A stretch of 64,000 nucleotides of DNA from Flagellimonas hadalis (GCF_007785775.2 NZ_VNIK02000004.1:124001-188000); one strand, 5' to 3'. Counted from the stretch's first letter, positions 36,351-46,352 are shown. The notes: a model not told the origin generated them from the letters alone. Numbers and translations: made by a program.

Positions 36351-38534
36351 TTATTTGTGGAAATATACATTGTCCACAAACAAGGTCATAGATCCTGCAG
36401 GCATGCCTGCATAGATCAATTGTGCAATGTTGGCTTTAGTGGTCAATCCTGTAAAGTCCGAAAGCGGGATATCCAGTGAAATCCAAGTGTATTGCTCGGG
36501 ATTTTCAATGGAAATCTCGTGTTCCACGTCATCACCGCCACCGTCAAAGACCCCGTTGGCCCCAAAATCGACCAGTTTGATCCTGATTTGGGTGGCGTCG
36601 GCTGTCCAGACATCGGTATGGAAATGGGTCATTTCCGTGGCATCGATTTGATTGGCCACGGTCTCGATTCCCACAAAGTTCAATCCGCTGTATTTTTTTA
36701 CATCGTCACCGTCAACCAAAACATCTTCTAGCGTGGCCGCTGACCAATCCGTTCTCCAGGTGTCCACGGGTACATTGGTATAGGCATTGCTGAACAACGA
36801 GATCACATCTGCCTCGGGAACCGTTGGTACAGTGGCTGCAGCCGAAGGCTCAGTTGGGGGAGGTGTGAAGAAATAGATATTGTCCAAAAAGATGGTGCCA
36901 TTACCATCAAACTTGAGTTGGATCACATCTGTCAAATCGACAACACTCGAGAATTCCGTCAGAGGAATGTCCACACTGACCCATTCACCATTGGAAATGT
37001 CAAAGGCGTAAGGGGTTTCCACAGGCCCGCTGCTTATCAGGGACAAGTTGAGGGCTGAAGAATCCGCTGTCCAATAGTCCACATGGACCATGGTCATTCC
37101 AGAAACATTGAGTGGTGCGGCAAACTGTGTTCCCTGGTAATTCAAATTTTCATATTTCAGGGTATTGTTTCCGGCTACATCCACTTGGGAAACGACAGTG
37201 GCTTGGCCCCAATTGGGGTTGAAATCCGTTCCGGCAACATTGGTGTAGGAATCGCTGAACACGGATATGACACTGGCTTCTGGAACAGTGGGTGCCGGTG
37301 CTCCTGTTATGGGCTCGGAGGAGACACCTGCTTCGTCATAGAAATACACATTGTCCACAAATACGGTGTTCTGCTTGGAAGGGGCTCCCACAAAGATCAA
37401 TTGGGCAATGTTGGCCCTAGTGGTCAATCCAGCGAAATCTGAAAGGGGAATGCTCAAGCTTACCCATTCTTCCTGCGCAGGATTTTCGATAACGATCTCG
37501 TGTTCCACATCGTCACCTCCACCAAACGCGGCATCTGCACCAAAATCGACCAACTTGATCCTGAACTCGGTGGCATCGGCTGTCCATATGTCCGTATGGA
37601 AATGGGTCATGTCCGTTGCATCGATTTGGTTGGCCACCGTTTCAGCACCAACAAAACTCAGCGCACTGTATTTTTTGACGGCATTGCCTTCTATGGTGAT
37701 GTCCTCCAAGGTGGCATCGGACCAATCAGTCCTCCATGTATCCACGGGAACATTGGTATAAGCATCACTGAAAAGGGATATGACCTCCAAAGGATCTACG
37801 GTGGGTGCAGGTGCCGGACTTGTCGGTTCCCCTGTTTCCCCTGGTTCTTCGGTGGAACCTCCTTCACTCATGACAATGTCATCAAAATAATGGGTGGTGG
37901 CAGCACCTTTGTCCCCATTGAAGTTGAAGAATAGGACCAATCGGTCAAATTTGTCGGTATCGCTAGGGGAGAAGGCAAAGGAGAGTTCCTCCCATTCGTT
38001 GGCCACAGTGGTGGTGGACTGTACTTCCTTGGAAATGGAACCATCTGCGCTATCCTCGAACTTCAAGAGTACGTTTTGGTCCGCCGCAGGGGAGTACACC
38101 TTGATCTTGATGGTCTGCAATTCCGAAAAATCGACCTTGCTGGCCAGATCAAAGAAGAACCCAGCCCAGGGTTCCACACCTTCGGTCTGGGTATATTCCA
38201 CCACTTTTTCAGAGGTGTTGATGCCAGAGGGATCGGGATTTTCGACATATTCCACAGTGAACGAACCGTCCTTCTCGCCAAAAAAGGTGACTTCGGGACC
38301 GCCACATTCAAAATCGATGCCATCCGCAATTTCGGGCACGATGGTCGAAAATGTACAATCCCCTCCCGGTTCAGGTTCTGGCTCAGGTTCTGGTGCCACA
38401 TAAGCAGAGGGTGGTGGCAAATCGTCCTCGTTTTCACAAGAAATTAGGACTGCCAAGGTTCCCAATACAACGAATAGCGATAGGAAATGCAGTCTTGGGC
38501 TTGGTCTGTTCCTGTTATTTTTATACTTGTTCAT
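36351..38534 (-). CDS. Multi-module surface glycan-binding lipoprotein of PUL 1
   Basis: 727 residues. A lipoprotein signal (lipid Cys33, then ENEDD, a surface-export type tail) is followed by a Pro-Glu linker (about 47-57) and four beta-sandwich, CBM-like modules: A (about 60-223), B1 (251-399), B2 (422-556) and B3 (577-727). B1 and B3 are about three-quarters identical; B2 is distant. Each ends in a VFVDNVYF-like strand and they are joined by Pro/Thr/Ala linkers. No catalytic residues are seen. The position, SusC-SusD-this-GH16, is that of an SGBP that captures polysaccharide at the surface. Confidence 0.8.
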   Translation of the reverse strand: MNKYKNNRNRPSPRLHFLSLFVVLGTLAVLISCENEDDLPPPSAYVAPEPEPEPEPGGDCTFSTIVPEIADGIDFECGGPEVTFFGEKDGSFTVEYVENPDPSGINTSEKVVEYTQTEGVEPWAGFFFDLASKVDFSELQTIKIKVYSPAADQNVLLKFEDSADGSISKEVQSTTTVANEWEELSFAFSPSDTDKFDRLVLFFNFNGDKGAATTHYFDDIVMSEGGSTEEPGETGEPTSPAPAPTVDPLEVISLFSDAYTNVPVDTWRTDWSDATLEDITIEGNAVKKYSALSFVGAETVANQIDATDMTHFHTDIWTADATEFRIKLVDFGADAAFGGGDDVEHEIVIENPAQEEWVSLSIPLSDFAGLTTRANIAQLIFVGAPSKQNTVFVDNVYFYDEAGVSSEPITGAPAPTVPEASVISVFSDSYTNVAGTDFNPNWGQATVVSQVDVAGNNTLKYENLNYQGTQFAAPLNVSGMTMVHVDYWTADSSALNLSLISSGPVETPYAFDISNGEWVSVDIPLTEFSSVVDLTDVIQLKFDGNGTIFLDNIYFFTPPPTEPSAAATVPTVPEADVISLFSNAYTNVPVDTWRTDWSAATLEDVLVDGDDVKKYSGLNFVGIETVANQIDATEMTHFHTDVWTADATQIRIKLVDFGANGVFDGGGDDVEHEISIENPEQYTWISLDIPLSDFTGLTTKANIAQLIYAGMPAGSMTLFVDNVYFHK
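36354..36806 (-). repeat. Intragenic repeat, module B3 copy
   Basis: Encodes residues 577-727 of the SGBP and is closely similar to 37338-37784 (module B1) in protein and DNA, which suggests module duplication within the gene. Confidence 0.8.
37338..37784 (-). repeat. Intragenic repeat, module B1 copy
   Basis: Encodes residues 251-399 of the SGBP, the partner of the B3 copy. The divergent B2 module (36867-37271) lies between them. Confidence 0.8.
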
Positions 38535-38570
38535 TTCTCGATGTTTTAGTTAATTCGGATTAGCTGACCG

Positions 38571-40184
38571 TTAGTTGTACCCATCATTTTGTGGATAATT
38601 GGGTCCCAGAAGGTCCATTTGTTGTTGGGGAATGGGCCAGTTCTGCATGTATTCCCTCAAGAGCACCTTGGGGTTCCCTTCGGGGTACGACTCGTTCATG
38701 TTGTCGTTGTTCATATGGTCCAGAAGGAATTCGTACAGTTTTCCTGTTCTTTTCAAGGTGAACCAACGCTGTCCTTCAAAGGCGAGTTCGCGGGCCTCTT
38801 CATCCAAAATGGCCTGTAGGTCGATGGTGTTCACCGGGTCCGTGTTGGCCCTTTCCCTCACCTCGTTCAGATATTCCAGTGCCTTGGGCGTATTGTTCAG
38901 CATCATGTGTGCCTCGGCCCCAACCAGATAGGTCTCGGCCAATCGGTAGATCATGATGTTCTTGAAATGGTTCCTATCGGTGGGTTCCACGGTTTCATCA
39001 AAGAACTTGAGCACGCCTGGATTCTGTCTCCTGTAATACAACATGAACTCGTTTTGGTCGGTTTCGCTGTTCTCATAAAGATCCAATGGATCACCTAACT
39101 GTTTTCCGGGAGGCAGTGCCGTTTCATCATTGTAAGCGTATTCAAAGATGTAATAGGTGTTGTTCTTCCGGTTGTCATCAGGGTCCTCATTGAGCAGATC
39201 GATCATGTATTGGTTCAAAGAGATGAACCCAGCGCCGGCCCCGCCATTTTCAACAGATTGAATGAGTCCCGGTGCATCGGCATAAGCGGATATCATGTTC
39301 CAGCTCATGATGTGTTGACTGCCCCCGCCTATGGTTTCCCTTTCAAAGTTGATGGCAAACAAGGTTTCGGAATGGTTCAGTTCGCCTGCAAACACCTCTT
39401 GCGTGGTCACTAGGCTGTGGTTGCCACTATTGATGACGGCATCCGCTTGTGCTGCAGCTTCGGCCCAATCTTCTTCCCAAAGGGCGACTTTGGCCCTAAG
39501 GTGCCTTGCGGCCCCTTGTCCCCATCTTCCAAATTGTGCTGGATTGTAGTCCAAATGCTCGATGGCAAAATCGAGGTCGGAACGTAGCAGCGCAAAAATC
39601 TCTTCTTCGGAAGATTTGTCCTGTGGCACATCAAATGCATTTTCGGGCGTGGTCGGCTCGGTCGTGATGAAGATGTTGTTGAAAAGTCTGTAGAGGGTAA
39701 AAAATGCATTGGCCCTCATACACTTGGCCTCTGCCAGGATTTGGTTTTTCCTGTCCTCGTCAATGTTTTCCAAATTTTCTGCTCCACGGATCACGGCATT
39801 GGCCCTGTCCACAATGCGGTAATTGTGCACCCAGTGGGCATTGATTCCCGAGGTGGTTCCGTAGTCGCCAAGGCTGGCACCCCATAGCAATCTGCTGTAC
39901 AGGGAAACCTCCCCTGTGATTCCTACGCCCAAATCACTTTTTGCTTGGAGAATGAGGGGGTAGGTGCCGTTTAGGCTAAGGTCTTGGTAGATGTTCCTAT
40001 TCAGTGTGTACAGCCCCACGACTGCGTTTTCCAATCCTTCCGGGGTGGAGTAAAGGAAATCAACTGAATCGTCGGAAAAAAGTTCATCTTTCAGAAAATC
40101 TTTTTCACAGGAAGTGAACATGGCAAGGCCAAGAAGCATTGCGAATATTCCTTTTGATGGTATGTAGTTATATATGTTTCTCAT
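38571..40184 (-). CDS. SusD/RagB family nutrient-binding lipoprotein of PUL 1
   Basis: 537 residues. Lipoprotein signal with TSCEKDFLKDE (acidic/Lys export tail), a TPR-rich SusD fold (for example ENLENIDEDRKNQILAEAKCMRANAFFTLYRLF) and the usual C-terminal GQRWFTLKRTG region. It caps the SusC barrel and delivers oligosaccharide. It begins 10 bases after the SusC stop. Confidence 0.95.
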   Translation of the reverse strand: MRNIYNYIPSKGIFAMLLGLAMFTSCEKDFLKDELFSDDSVDFLYSTPEGLENAVVGLYTLNRNIYQDLSLNGTYPLILQAKSDLGVGITGEVSLYSRLLWGASLGDYGTTSGINAHWVHNYRIVDRANAVIRGAENLENIDEDRKNQILAEAKCMRANAFFTLYRLFNNIFITTEPTTPENAFDVPQDKSSEEEIFALLRSDLDFAIEHLDYNPAQFGRWGQGAARHLRAKVALWEEDWAEAAAQADAVINSGNHSLVTTQEVFAGELNHSETLFAINFERETIGGGSQHIMSWNMISAYADAPGLIQSVENGGAGAGFISLNQYMIDLLNEDPDDNRKNNTYYIFEYAYNDETALPPGKQLGDPLDLYENSETDQNEFMLYYRRQNPGVLKFFDETVEPTDRNHFKNIMIYRLAETYLVGAEAHMMLNNTPKALEYLNEVRERANTDPVNTIDLQAILDEEARELAFEGQRWFTLKRTGKLYEFLLDHMNNDNMNESYPEGNPKVLLREYMQNWPIPQQQMDLLGPNYPQNDGYN

Positions 40185-40194
40185 AACAATTTTT

Positions 40195-43182
40195 TTAGAA
40201 TCCTAATTTGATGCCAAGGGTTATGTTCCGTGTTTCAGGAAATGCAGTTTCTTCGCCATTCACTGGGTTTTGTTCCGGGCTATACGACCTGAAATCCGTG
40301 AATGTGAAGAGGTTGGTGCCCGTGACATAGACCTTGGCATTTTGCAGTCCAATTTTGGAGAATGTTTCCCTTGGGATGTTGTACCCCAATGTGAGGGTCC
40401 TCAAACGCACATAGGAAGCATCCCTGACCGCAAACGAATAGAGGTGCAGGTGTGTGTCCGGTTTTGGCCTTGGGTATTCCGTGGAGGGATATTCGGGCGT
40501 ATAATATTTGGTCCTAATCCCATTGATGGCCCCTTTCCACAATTCTCCATTGGCAAGTACAGGGTTTAACTTAGTGGCTCCTTGAACAATGAAAATGTCG
40601 GCAAAGAGGTCAAAATTCTTGTAAGATATGGTATTGGTTATTGAACCATACCAATCGGGATCGGCGTTGATGAACACATTGTCCCTGTCATCGATCTGTC
40701 CGTTTCCGTCCTGGTCCACGACCCTTACGTCACCAGCTTGTGCCAATGGGTTTCCAGAGCCGGCAATATCGTCACCCACTTGATAGATTCCATCATATTT
40801 CGGCCCCCAAATAGGGTTCAGGGACTGGCCCACGGACAACCTTCTTCCTGATGTGTCAGTAATGTCGATTGGAATTCCATTTTCATCAGTTTCACCTGTA
40901 AGAGAAATTACTTCATTTCTATTACTGGAAAAGATAAGACCCAAGGACCACCTAAAATTTTGTTTTCTTATCAGGTTTGAGGTCAATGTAGCTTCAACAC
41001 CTCTGTTTTGAACCTCACCCACATTAAAGCGGATTACATTGAAACCGGTCGTTCCTGCAATGGTTCTATCCAGCAATAAATCGGTAGTATTAGCTTTATA
41101 ATATTCCACACTGCCTTCAAAGAAATTGTTGAACAGTCTAAAATCCACACCGGTGTTTAGGGTAGTGGTGGTCTCCCATTTTAGGTTTGGATTAGGGAGT
41201 CGTGATGATGCTGTAGAACCTGCAACAGTTTCCGTGGATTGTGTGGAAGTATTATAAAAAACATAAGGGAGGTTATCCGCCACTCCCAAGGATTCCAACG
41301 GGTTGATGCCCTGATTTCCTGTGGCACCGTAGCTGACCCTTAGTTTCAATTCGTTGATGGCCTCAACATTTTGAAGGAATGGCTCGTTCTGCATCTTCCA
41401 GGCCACGGAAACTGCAGGGAAGAATCCCCATTTGTTGTTTTCCGCAAAAACCGATGCGCCATCCGCCCGGGCAGTGGCTTCCAATAGGTAGCGATCTAAG
41501 TAACCATAACGTACCCTTCCCAAAAAGGAAAGGAGCCTACGTCTGGAAACATCCCTTGGGTTGTTGAGCAGGGTAGTGGCATTGCCATTGTAGCCCAGTG
41601 CATCATAGGTGAAACCGGACTTATCGATTTGGGTGTACTCGTTGCGCTGCTCATCAAAGGCCTGCACAGCGGTAAGGTCTAGTGCATGGTTTTCATGGAT
41701 CTGCGGTGCATAGCTCAATATGTTTTCCACCAATACCTGTTTGAACAGGGTGTTGGACAATACGCCAAGCCCATCCATGCCCTCATCCCCTGCCGAATGC
41801 AATGAGCTTCTGTAAATACCCCTATTGGTATTCCTGTTCCGCAGGAAAGTCTTCAGGGTATAGCTGAGGTTAGGTGTGAAGTTATAGACCAAACTCAGGT
41901 TGATATCTGTAAGATTGATCTTGGTTTCATCGGTGGATTCCCTTTGGTCCCACAAGGGGTTCACGGCGGTGTTGGATGGGCCCAAGTAGAACTTTACCAG
42001 CTCGCCTTCTTCATCGAAAGGTTTTGCCAATGGGGTGATGGTGGTGAAATTCAATCCACCGGTTTCCCTGTCTTGGTTTGCGTTTTGGTAGTTGAGGATT
42101 CCCCTGAAGACCAATTTGTCCGTAAGCTGCTGCTCAATGTTCAGTTTGAAGGTGCCCCTGTCAAAACTGGAGTTTGGGATGATACCTTCTTGGGTAAAAT
42201 AGTTGACACTGGAGAAAATCTTGGTTTTCTCCGTCCCTGAAGAAAAACTAAGGGAGTGGCTCTGGATCACGGCGTCGCGAAGCACAAGGTCTTCCCAGTT
42301 TACAAAATTGCGGTTTTCTATGGCTTCCAGTTCAAAGGGCGAGAAGATGTTCTCGTCATTGAGATAGGCGCCGGTAAACCTGTTCCTGTTGGCCTCCCTT
42401 CTGAGGTCGATGAACTGTTGGCCATCGTATTGGTTAAAATTTTTGGTCAGGGTCTGAATGGTGGTATAGCCATGGTAATCTATGGTTGCCTTTCCTGTAC
42501 GACCTGTTTTGGTGGTGACCAAAATAACACCATTGGATGCCCTGGATCCATAAATGGCGGTAGAAGAGGCATCTTTTAAGATTTCGATGTTTGCAATATC
42601 ATCCGGGGCCACATCATTGAGGTTGTCAAAAGGCAGACCGTCCACAATGATCAAGGGGGAGTTGCCATTTGGTGCCACCGATACATTTCCACGAATCACA
42701 ATGTTGGAGCCTCCACCGGGTCGTGCATCACCCAGATTGACCTGGACCCCCGCGGCCCTACCTCTCAACATTTCGGAAACGTTGGTGGTGGGAACATTGG
42801 TGGCTTCTTCTACTTCAACGCTGGTCACGGAACCGATGACGTTACTTTTCTTTTGGGTACCATACCCTACTACGATTACCTCGTCCAATGCCTGGGTATC
42901 CTCCTGCAGGACGATGTTGATGACATCCTGTGCACCCACTGGGACTTCCTGCGTCACAAAACCAATGTAGCTGAATATAAGAACATCAGTGTTGGAGACA
43001 CCATCTATATTGAACATCCCATCAAAATCGGTCACAACACCATTGGTAGTGCCTTTGATGAGGACATTGACCCCGGGCATGGGGCCTGTGTTGTCAGATA
43101 CTGTTCCTGTAATGGTCTTTGTTTGTGAAAATCCATAAGTAGTGCATAGGAGCACCAGCAATTTTACAATGCCATATCTCAT
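40195..43182 (-). CDS. SusC/RagA family TonB-linked outer-membrane transporter of PUL 1
   Basis: 995 residues: signal peptide, CarboxypepD_reg-like domain (about 22-105, TITGTVSDNTGPMPGVNV), TonB box (DEVIVVGYGTQ), plug (VIRGNVSVAPNGNSPLIIVDG, then SSTAIYGSRASNGVILVTTK) and beta-barrel with terminal Phe. There is no secretin/TonB short domain at the N-terminus, so an ECF sigma/anti-sigma pair is not implied. It imports oligosaccharides, probably beta-glucan given the GH16 partner. Confidence 0.96.
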   Translation of the reverse strand: MRYGIVKLLVLLCTTYGFSQTKTITGTVSDNTGPMPGVNVLIKGTTNGVVTDFDGMFNIDGVSNTDVLIFSYIGFVTQEVPVGAQDVINIVLQEDTQALDEVIVVGYGTQKKSNVIGSVTSVEVEEATNVPTTNVSEMLRGRAAGVQVNLGDARPGGGSNIVIRGNVSVAPNGNSPLIIVDGLPFDNLNDVAPDDIANIEILKDASSTAIYGSRASNGVILVTTKTGRTGKATIDYHGYTTIQTLTKNFNQYDGQQFIDLRREANRNRFTGAYLNDENIFSPFELEAIENRNFVNWEDLVLRDAVIQSHSLSFSSGTEKTKIFSSVNYFTQEGIIPNSSFDRGTFKLNIEQQLTDKLVFRGILNYQNANQDRETGGLNFTTITPLAKPFDEEGELVKFYLGPSNTAVNPLWDQRESTDETKINLTDINLSLVYNFTPNLSYTLKTFLRNRNTNRGIYRSSLHSAGDEGMDGLGVLSNTLFKQVLVENILSYAPQIHENHALDLTAVQAFDEQRNEYTQIDKSGFTYDALGYNGNATTLLNNPRDVSRRRLLSFLGRVRYGYLDRYLLEATARADGASVFAENNKWGFFPAVSVAWKMQNEPFLQNVEAINELKLRVSYGATGNQGINPLESLGVADNLPYVFYNTSTQSTETVAGSTASSRLPNPNLKWETTTTLNTGVDFRLFNNFFEGSVEYYKANTTDLLLDRTIAGTTGFNVIRFNVGEVQNRGVEATLTSNLIRKQNFRWSLGLIFSSNRNEVISLTGETDENGIPIDITDTSGRRLSVGQSLNPIWGPKYDGIYQVGDDIAGSGNPLAQAGDVRVVDQDGNGQIDDRDNVFINADPDWYGSITNTISYKNFDLFADIFIVQGATKLNPVLANGELWKGAINGIRTKYYTPEYPSTEYPRPKPDTHLHLYSFAVRDASYVRLRTLTLGYNIPRETFSKIGLQNAKVYVTGTNLFTFTDFRSYSPEQNPVNGEETAFPETRNITLGIKLGF

Positions 43183-43456
43183 TTTGAGTAATTTAGTTTG
43201 AGGGTAAAGTAAAAGGCTTAACGTCTTCTTAACAAAAGATACGCCTCTATATAAAACCTACATTGGCAATTAAGAGGGGTATAATTTGAGATTTCATCAG
43301 AAAAACCCTTTAAAATATGATGATTTGAAAATATTGCAACAGTTGAATTATGGTGGTGTGAATCGATGAAAATGCATCCAAAAAAGACTGTTGTAGGGTC
43401 AATGTAGAGGTGATTTGGGTGTTTGTAGAGTAATGCAAGGACAAAGTAGAGTTGCC
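43183..43456 (-). promoter_or_regulatory. PUL 1 upstream region with direct repeats
   Basis: 274 bases without a gene. Minus-strand TATCTTTTG (43233-43241) is one insertion from a -7 box. It is followed directly by two GTTAAG repeats (43217-43222 and 43228-43233) spaced 11 bases, one helical turn, a possible regulator site. No terminator hairpin was found for the regulator gene upstream. Confidence 0.35.
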
Positions 43457-46252
43457 CTAGAAGTTCAAAATATACTCTATGAGGTTATCCTCGTGCGGAA
43501 GGTCGAACTTTTTACGCAGCCTATAGCGTTTCATTTCAACACTTTTTACTGAGATATTGAGGAGCGGAGCTATTTCTTTTGACGAAAGGTTCAGCCTTAA
43601 GTAGGCGCAGAGCCGGAGGTCGTTGTTGGTCAGGCTGTCGTGTTTTGTCTTGATCCTTTTCAGAAAGTCCTTATCAGCATTGTTAAAGGCATCCTCAAAA
43701 AACTTCCAATCGTCTTCACTGTTGATGTTCCTGTCTATCTCCCTGAGTACGGATTTGATGTTGTTGTCCTTGTTGGGAATATTGTTCAACTGTGATTTCA
43801 AGGAGGAAAGAAACTTGTTCTTCTTCAGGATGCTCATGGTGGATATGGCCAGTTCCCTGCTCTTGTTGTCTATTTCGTCCTGGAGTTTTTCGTTCAGAAG
43901 TTGGGAAATCCGTTCCTTTTCTTGTAGCTTTTGTCGTTCGAGTTCTTTTTGGTTCTTTTTGATAAGGGATTCCTGTTTTTTCCGATAGTACCTTTTATAG
44001 ATCCTGTGAATGAAGATGAACATAAGAGTGAGCCCTACCACATATCCAAGAATGGCCAAGTTGGAAACATACCAAGGGCGAAGCACGGAAAAACTGTAGG
44101 AGGCCACATTTTCAGTGAGGTTGTTTCCCACCATGGCCCTAACGCTGAAAGTGTATTCTCCAAAAGGAAGGTTCTTGAAAGAGGTCTCTGGGATGTCGGA
44201 CCAATCGCTCCAATCGTTGTAAAGCCCTTCCAATCTGTGTTGGTATCTCACTTCGGTGTATTTGTCGAACTCAGGGACACTGTACTCAAAAATGAGGTTA
44301 TTATTGGCATATTTGAATTCCCCGGCGAGTTCTAGAGCGGCTTTTGTGGATGCATCCCGGTAATCACCATAATAAACTGTGTTGATTTTGATGCTGTTCG
44401 TAATGGGTCTCACCTTCTCCAGATTGAGGGATACATAACCGTTGGAGCTTCCAATGAGGTATTCGTTCTCGTCGATCATGGAAATGTTCTCAAAACCCGA
44501 TACGCCCAAGTTGCTTCTCAGTGTGCTGGGCATGGGAATATTGGTGTCGCTCAACGTTCCGCTCAAGGTGCTTTGGGTGATGTATTTGATCCCATTATCG
44601 CTAAAGAACCATAGCTTTTGGCCCAAAGTGTCAGGGATAATGATGCTGATGGGACTTTCATTTTCCTTGAAGACCAACTGTGTCATGGCGCTGTCCATGG
44701 AAATGTCCTTCAAATGGTCCTTGAGTGCGTAGATGCCCGTATAGGTTTTGTAATACAACCGATCCCTGAACCGGAATATGTTGGAACTGTGCCCAATGGG
44801 TTCCAAGTTCGTTACCTTCGTTACGCGTTGCAGTTCTGGGTCCAGTTCAATTTGGTATAGCCCCTTTTGCTCATGGTTGACCACGACTTCGAGGGAATCC
44901 ATTTCAAAAAAGCGACTGGAAATGGTGAAGCCTTCGATGACATTGCGCAATGACCAGGCATCCATTTTCTTTTCCAGCACACTGAGCCCATTGTAGTTTC
45001 CTTGTAGAATGAGGTTTTGGTCATGTTTTAATGGTTTTACGGCCCAAGTGCCCCTAAAATCGGATACGAGTTCCGCCACATCTTCTTCCACCACAAAAGT
45101 ACCGCTGTTATGTCCACAGAAAATGGTGGAGCCCACCAATTGAAGGCTCCAGACCTGACCTTCCGTGCCGGTTACCAATTTAAATTCATCGGAAACATCG
45201 GTCCTTCTGGAAAAAAGCCCCTGATTGGTTCCCAAATACATTCGGTTTTTGTGGCGCAGGGCAGCATAGACCAACCCGATCTTGCCGAGTTTGTCCACAT
45301 ATTCGTTGAAGGGGGAATATAGATTGATGACACTGACACCATTGTCCAGCCCAAGCCATAGATTGTGATCCATGTCCTCAAAAAGGGACAGTACAGTGTT
45401 GTTGTTGAGCCCTTTGGCCTGATTGATGTTCCGAATCAGTTTGCCTTCTTTGGACAAGTGATAGAAACCATTGGAAATACTCCCGAGCACAAAAGAGCCA
45501 TCGTCCAGTTGGATGCTGCTATATAATTTGGCGACCAAACCATCCATGTCCGTTTGCCAAGGCGTGAGCGTTTCAAAATCGTACAGGTAGCATTTGGCAT
45601 CTTCCGTTACGATCAGAAGATCATCGTTCAGTTCATACAGCCCGATAATGGCAACGTTGGCAAGTACCGGATCGTTGTCAACCAAGACGGCTTTACCGTT
45701 CGCAATGGTGAACAAGCCTTGTTTGGCCTTTTGAAAATAGATCTTGTCCTTGATCAAATGTAGTTTGGCCTTGGCCGAGCTGGCCTCGAGGATCTTGAAA
45801 CTGTTCTCCACAAGGTCATAGATGTAGATCCTGTCCAGGGATTGGAACAATACCCAATGGTCAAGGGCCAATATGTCCCAAAATTCCTCGTCTTCGGACA
45901 ACGGGGAATCCAGTCTGTCCGATAGTGAAGTGTAAGAAAGTTGTCCGGTATCTTCTTTGTACCAGAACCCAAATTCCCGGTAAGATCCTGTATAGATTTT
46001 ATCGCCAATGGCCTTTACGGACCTAATGATGGCAGGGGACGGCAGTTGATATTTATGCCAAGTGTTCCCGTCAAATTCCAATAAGCTGAAATGGTTGGCA
46101 ATATAGATGTTCCTTGTGGATGATTGGGAAATGCCCCAGTTTTGGTATTCCCCGTTGTATTCCTTCGGAGTATAGTTTTGGATGGGGGGCAGTTCCTGTG
46201 AGAACAATCCCCAACAAATGAATACCAGAAAATAGGTAAAAAAGAATCTCAA
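43457..46252 (-). CDS. Membrane-spanning two-component-type propeller/LuxR HTH regulator
   Basis: 931 residues. Signal peptide, periplasmic regulator beta-propeller repeats (about 30-620, including GLNNNTVLSLFEDMDHNLWLG), a Y_Y_Y domain (about 650-745), one membrane helix (about 750-770), a long coiled coil, and a C-terminal LuxR-type HTH (NLSSKEIAPLLNISVKSVEMKRYRLRKKF). There is no kinase or receiver domain, so sensor and DNA-binding parts are one polypeptide. It likely senses a glycan and controls PUL 1. The start is TTG at 46252; I see no in-frame ATG that preserves the signal peptide. Confidence 0.88.
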   Translation of the reverse strand: MRFFFTYFLVFICWGLFSQELPPIQNYTPKEYNGEYQNWGISQSSTRNIYIANHFSLLEFDGNTWHKYQLPSPAIIRSVKAIGDKIYTGSYREFGFWYKEDTGQLSYTSLSDRLDSPLSEDEEFWDILALDHWVLFQSLDRIYIYDLVENSFKILEASSAKAKLHLIKDKIYFQKAKQGLFTIANGKAVLVDNDPVLANVAIIGLYELNDDLLIVTEDAKCYLYDFETLTPWQTDMDGLVAKLYSSIQLDDGSFVLGSISNGFYHLSKEGKLIRNINQAKGLNNNTVLSLFEDMDHNLWLGLDNGVSVINLYSPFNEYVDKLGKIGLVYAALRHKNRMYLGTNQGLFSRRTDVSDEFKLVTGTEGQVWSLQLVGSTIFCGHNSGTFVVEEDVAELVSDFRGTWAVKPLKHDQNLILQGNYNGLSVLEKKMDAWSLRNVIEGFTISSRFFEMDSLEVVVNHEQKGLYQIELDPELQRVTKVTNLEPIGHSSNIFRFRDRLYYKTYTGIYALKDHLKDISMDSAMTQLVFKENESPISIIIPDTLGQKLWFFSDNGIKYITQSTLSGTLSDTNIPMPSTLRSNLGVSGFENISMIDENEYLIGSSNGYVSLNLEKVRPITNSIKINTVYYGDYRDASTKAALELAGEFKYANNNLIFEYSVPEFDKYTEVRYQHRLEGLYNDWSDWSDIPETSFKNLPFGEYTFSVRAMVGNNLTENVASYSFSVLRPWYVSNLAILGYVVGLTLMFIFIHRIYKRYYRKKQESLIKKNQKELERQKLQEKERISQLLNEKLQDEIDNKSRELAISTMSILKKNKFLSSLKSQLNNIPNKDNNIKSVLREIDRNINSEDDWKFFEDAFNNADKDFLKRIKTKHDSLTNNDLRLCAYLRLNLSSKEIAPLLNISVKSVEMKRYRLRKKFDLPHEDNLIEYILNF

Positions 46253-46304
46253 TGCAATCCGTTTTTGTTGCCAGTTGATGGACCGTGAAGATAAAAAAAT
46301 AGCG

Positions 46305-46352
46305 CAACACTTGTGTTCCCGACTTTTTTGGTGCCGGGGTCATTCGGGAACA
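46305..46352 (-). repeat. Inverted repeats between the MFS and propeller genes
   Basis: TGTTCCCGA (46314-46322) and TCGGGAACA (46344-46352) form perfect 9-base arms. A 12-base palindrome, AACACTTGTGTT (46305-46316), overlaps the left arm, and a minus-strand T-run follows (46292-46298). The set may end MFS transcription or act as an operator for the regulator gene. Confidence 0.45.

Noticed and set aside
36354..37784. Possible recombination or assembly artefact from the repeats in the SGBP gene
   Set aside because: The copies differ at many positions and a divergent module separates them, so they look like a genuine old duplication.
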